Shown here: positions 4,894 to 5,010 of the stretch, one piece after another | Position numbering within the stretch: position 1 is the first letter of the stretch | Layout: each line of letters starts with the position of its first letter | Source: Geminicoccaceae bacterium | GTDB lineage: Bacteria > Pseudomonadota > Alphaproteobacteria > Geminicoccales > Geminicoccaceae | Assembly: GCA_030824835.1 (NCBI GenBank) | Contig: JAPJRA010000349.1 | Coordinates: 1-5,010, forward strand | Direction of reading: 5' to 3' | Length of the DNA: 5,010 bases | The notes under the pieces: model-generated | The model's input: only the letters and a program-made list of their open reading frames with translations | What the model was told of the DNA's origin: nothing | Database searches by the model: none | Translations under genes and position numbers: made by a program

Positions 4894-5010
4894 GCGTGAA
4901 GCGCAGCGGTAGCTGCCAGCATAGCCGATCTCCCGGACAGAGCGGCGACGTTAACCGTTTCTAGCGTATTCTTTGATAGCTGTGCCCACCCGGCCTGCAA
5001 GGTGGAGCAC
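4894..5010 (+). promoter_or_regulatory. Non-coding tail, possible promoter and ribosome binding site of a gene beyond the edge
   Basis: No gene is visible here. After csaA there is a small hairpin, GCAGC-GGTA-GCTGC (4903-4916), without a U-run. An AT-rich patch follows (about 4950-4980) with TTAACC at 4951-4956, which resembles half of an alphaproteobacterial CtrA box (the second half, TAGC, is a poor match). AAGGTGGAG at 4999-5007 looks like a Shine-Dalgarno site, so a plus-strand gene may start just past 5010. All of these are weak, unconfirmed readings. Confidence 0.3.

Overview
The window looks like core chromosome from a high-GC alphaproteobacterium, probably a Rhodospirillales-like lineage. 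The evidence is the strong G/C bias at third codon positions, compact same-strand genes with Shine-Dalgarno sites and overlapping stops and starts, and the gene set itself: lgt followed by a COG1565 methyltransferase, divergent from a BMFP/UbiK gene, a YbjN-domain gene and proC. I recall this order as common in Alphaproteobacteria, but I could not search to confirm it. No mobile element, CRISPR array, rRNA or tRNA gene is visible.

Layout. On the minus strand, lgt (450-1259) is followed, with a 4-base overlap, by a MidA/NDUFAF7-type methyltransferase that runs off the left edge (1-453). A divergent intergenic region (1260-1410) holds a promoter candidate for each direction, both with 17-bp spacers. 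On the plus strand come ubiK (1411-1740), a structured 159-bp leader, a YbjN-domain gene (1900-2409), proC (2409-3230, sharing one base with the previous stop codon), and a TetR-fold protein with COQ9-like features (3282-3893). An AT-rich gap with a perfect 14-bp palindrome follows. Then come a phasin-like protein (3999-4517, start uncertain), a strong GC hairpin, csaA (4558-4893), and a 117-bp tail that may hold the promoter and ribosome binding site of a gene starting just past the right edge.

Functional links. Lgt (lipoprotein lipidation), proline synthesis (ProC), a ubiquinone-pathway accessory factor (UbiK), a putative complex I assembly methyltransferase, a possible COQ9-like protein, a granule-associated phasin-like protein and the CsaA chaperone are mostly housekeeping. 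The only suggestive theme is respiration and quinones (MidA/NDUFAF7 type, UbiK, COQ9-like), which is inference. I see no convincing new multi-gene system. The observations most worth checking are the RNA-level structures (the ubiK-ybjN leader and the hairpin against the csaA start), the TetR-versus-COQ9 identity of 3282-3893, and the AT-rich palindromic region before the phasin-like gene.
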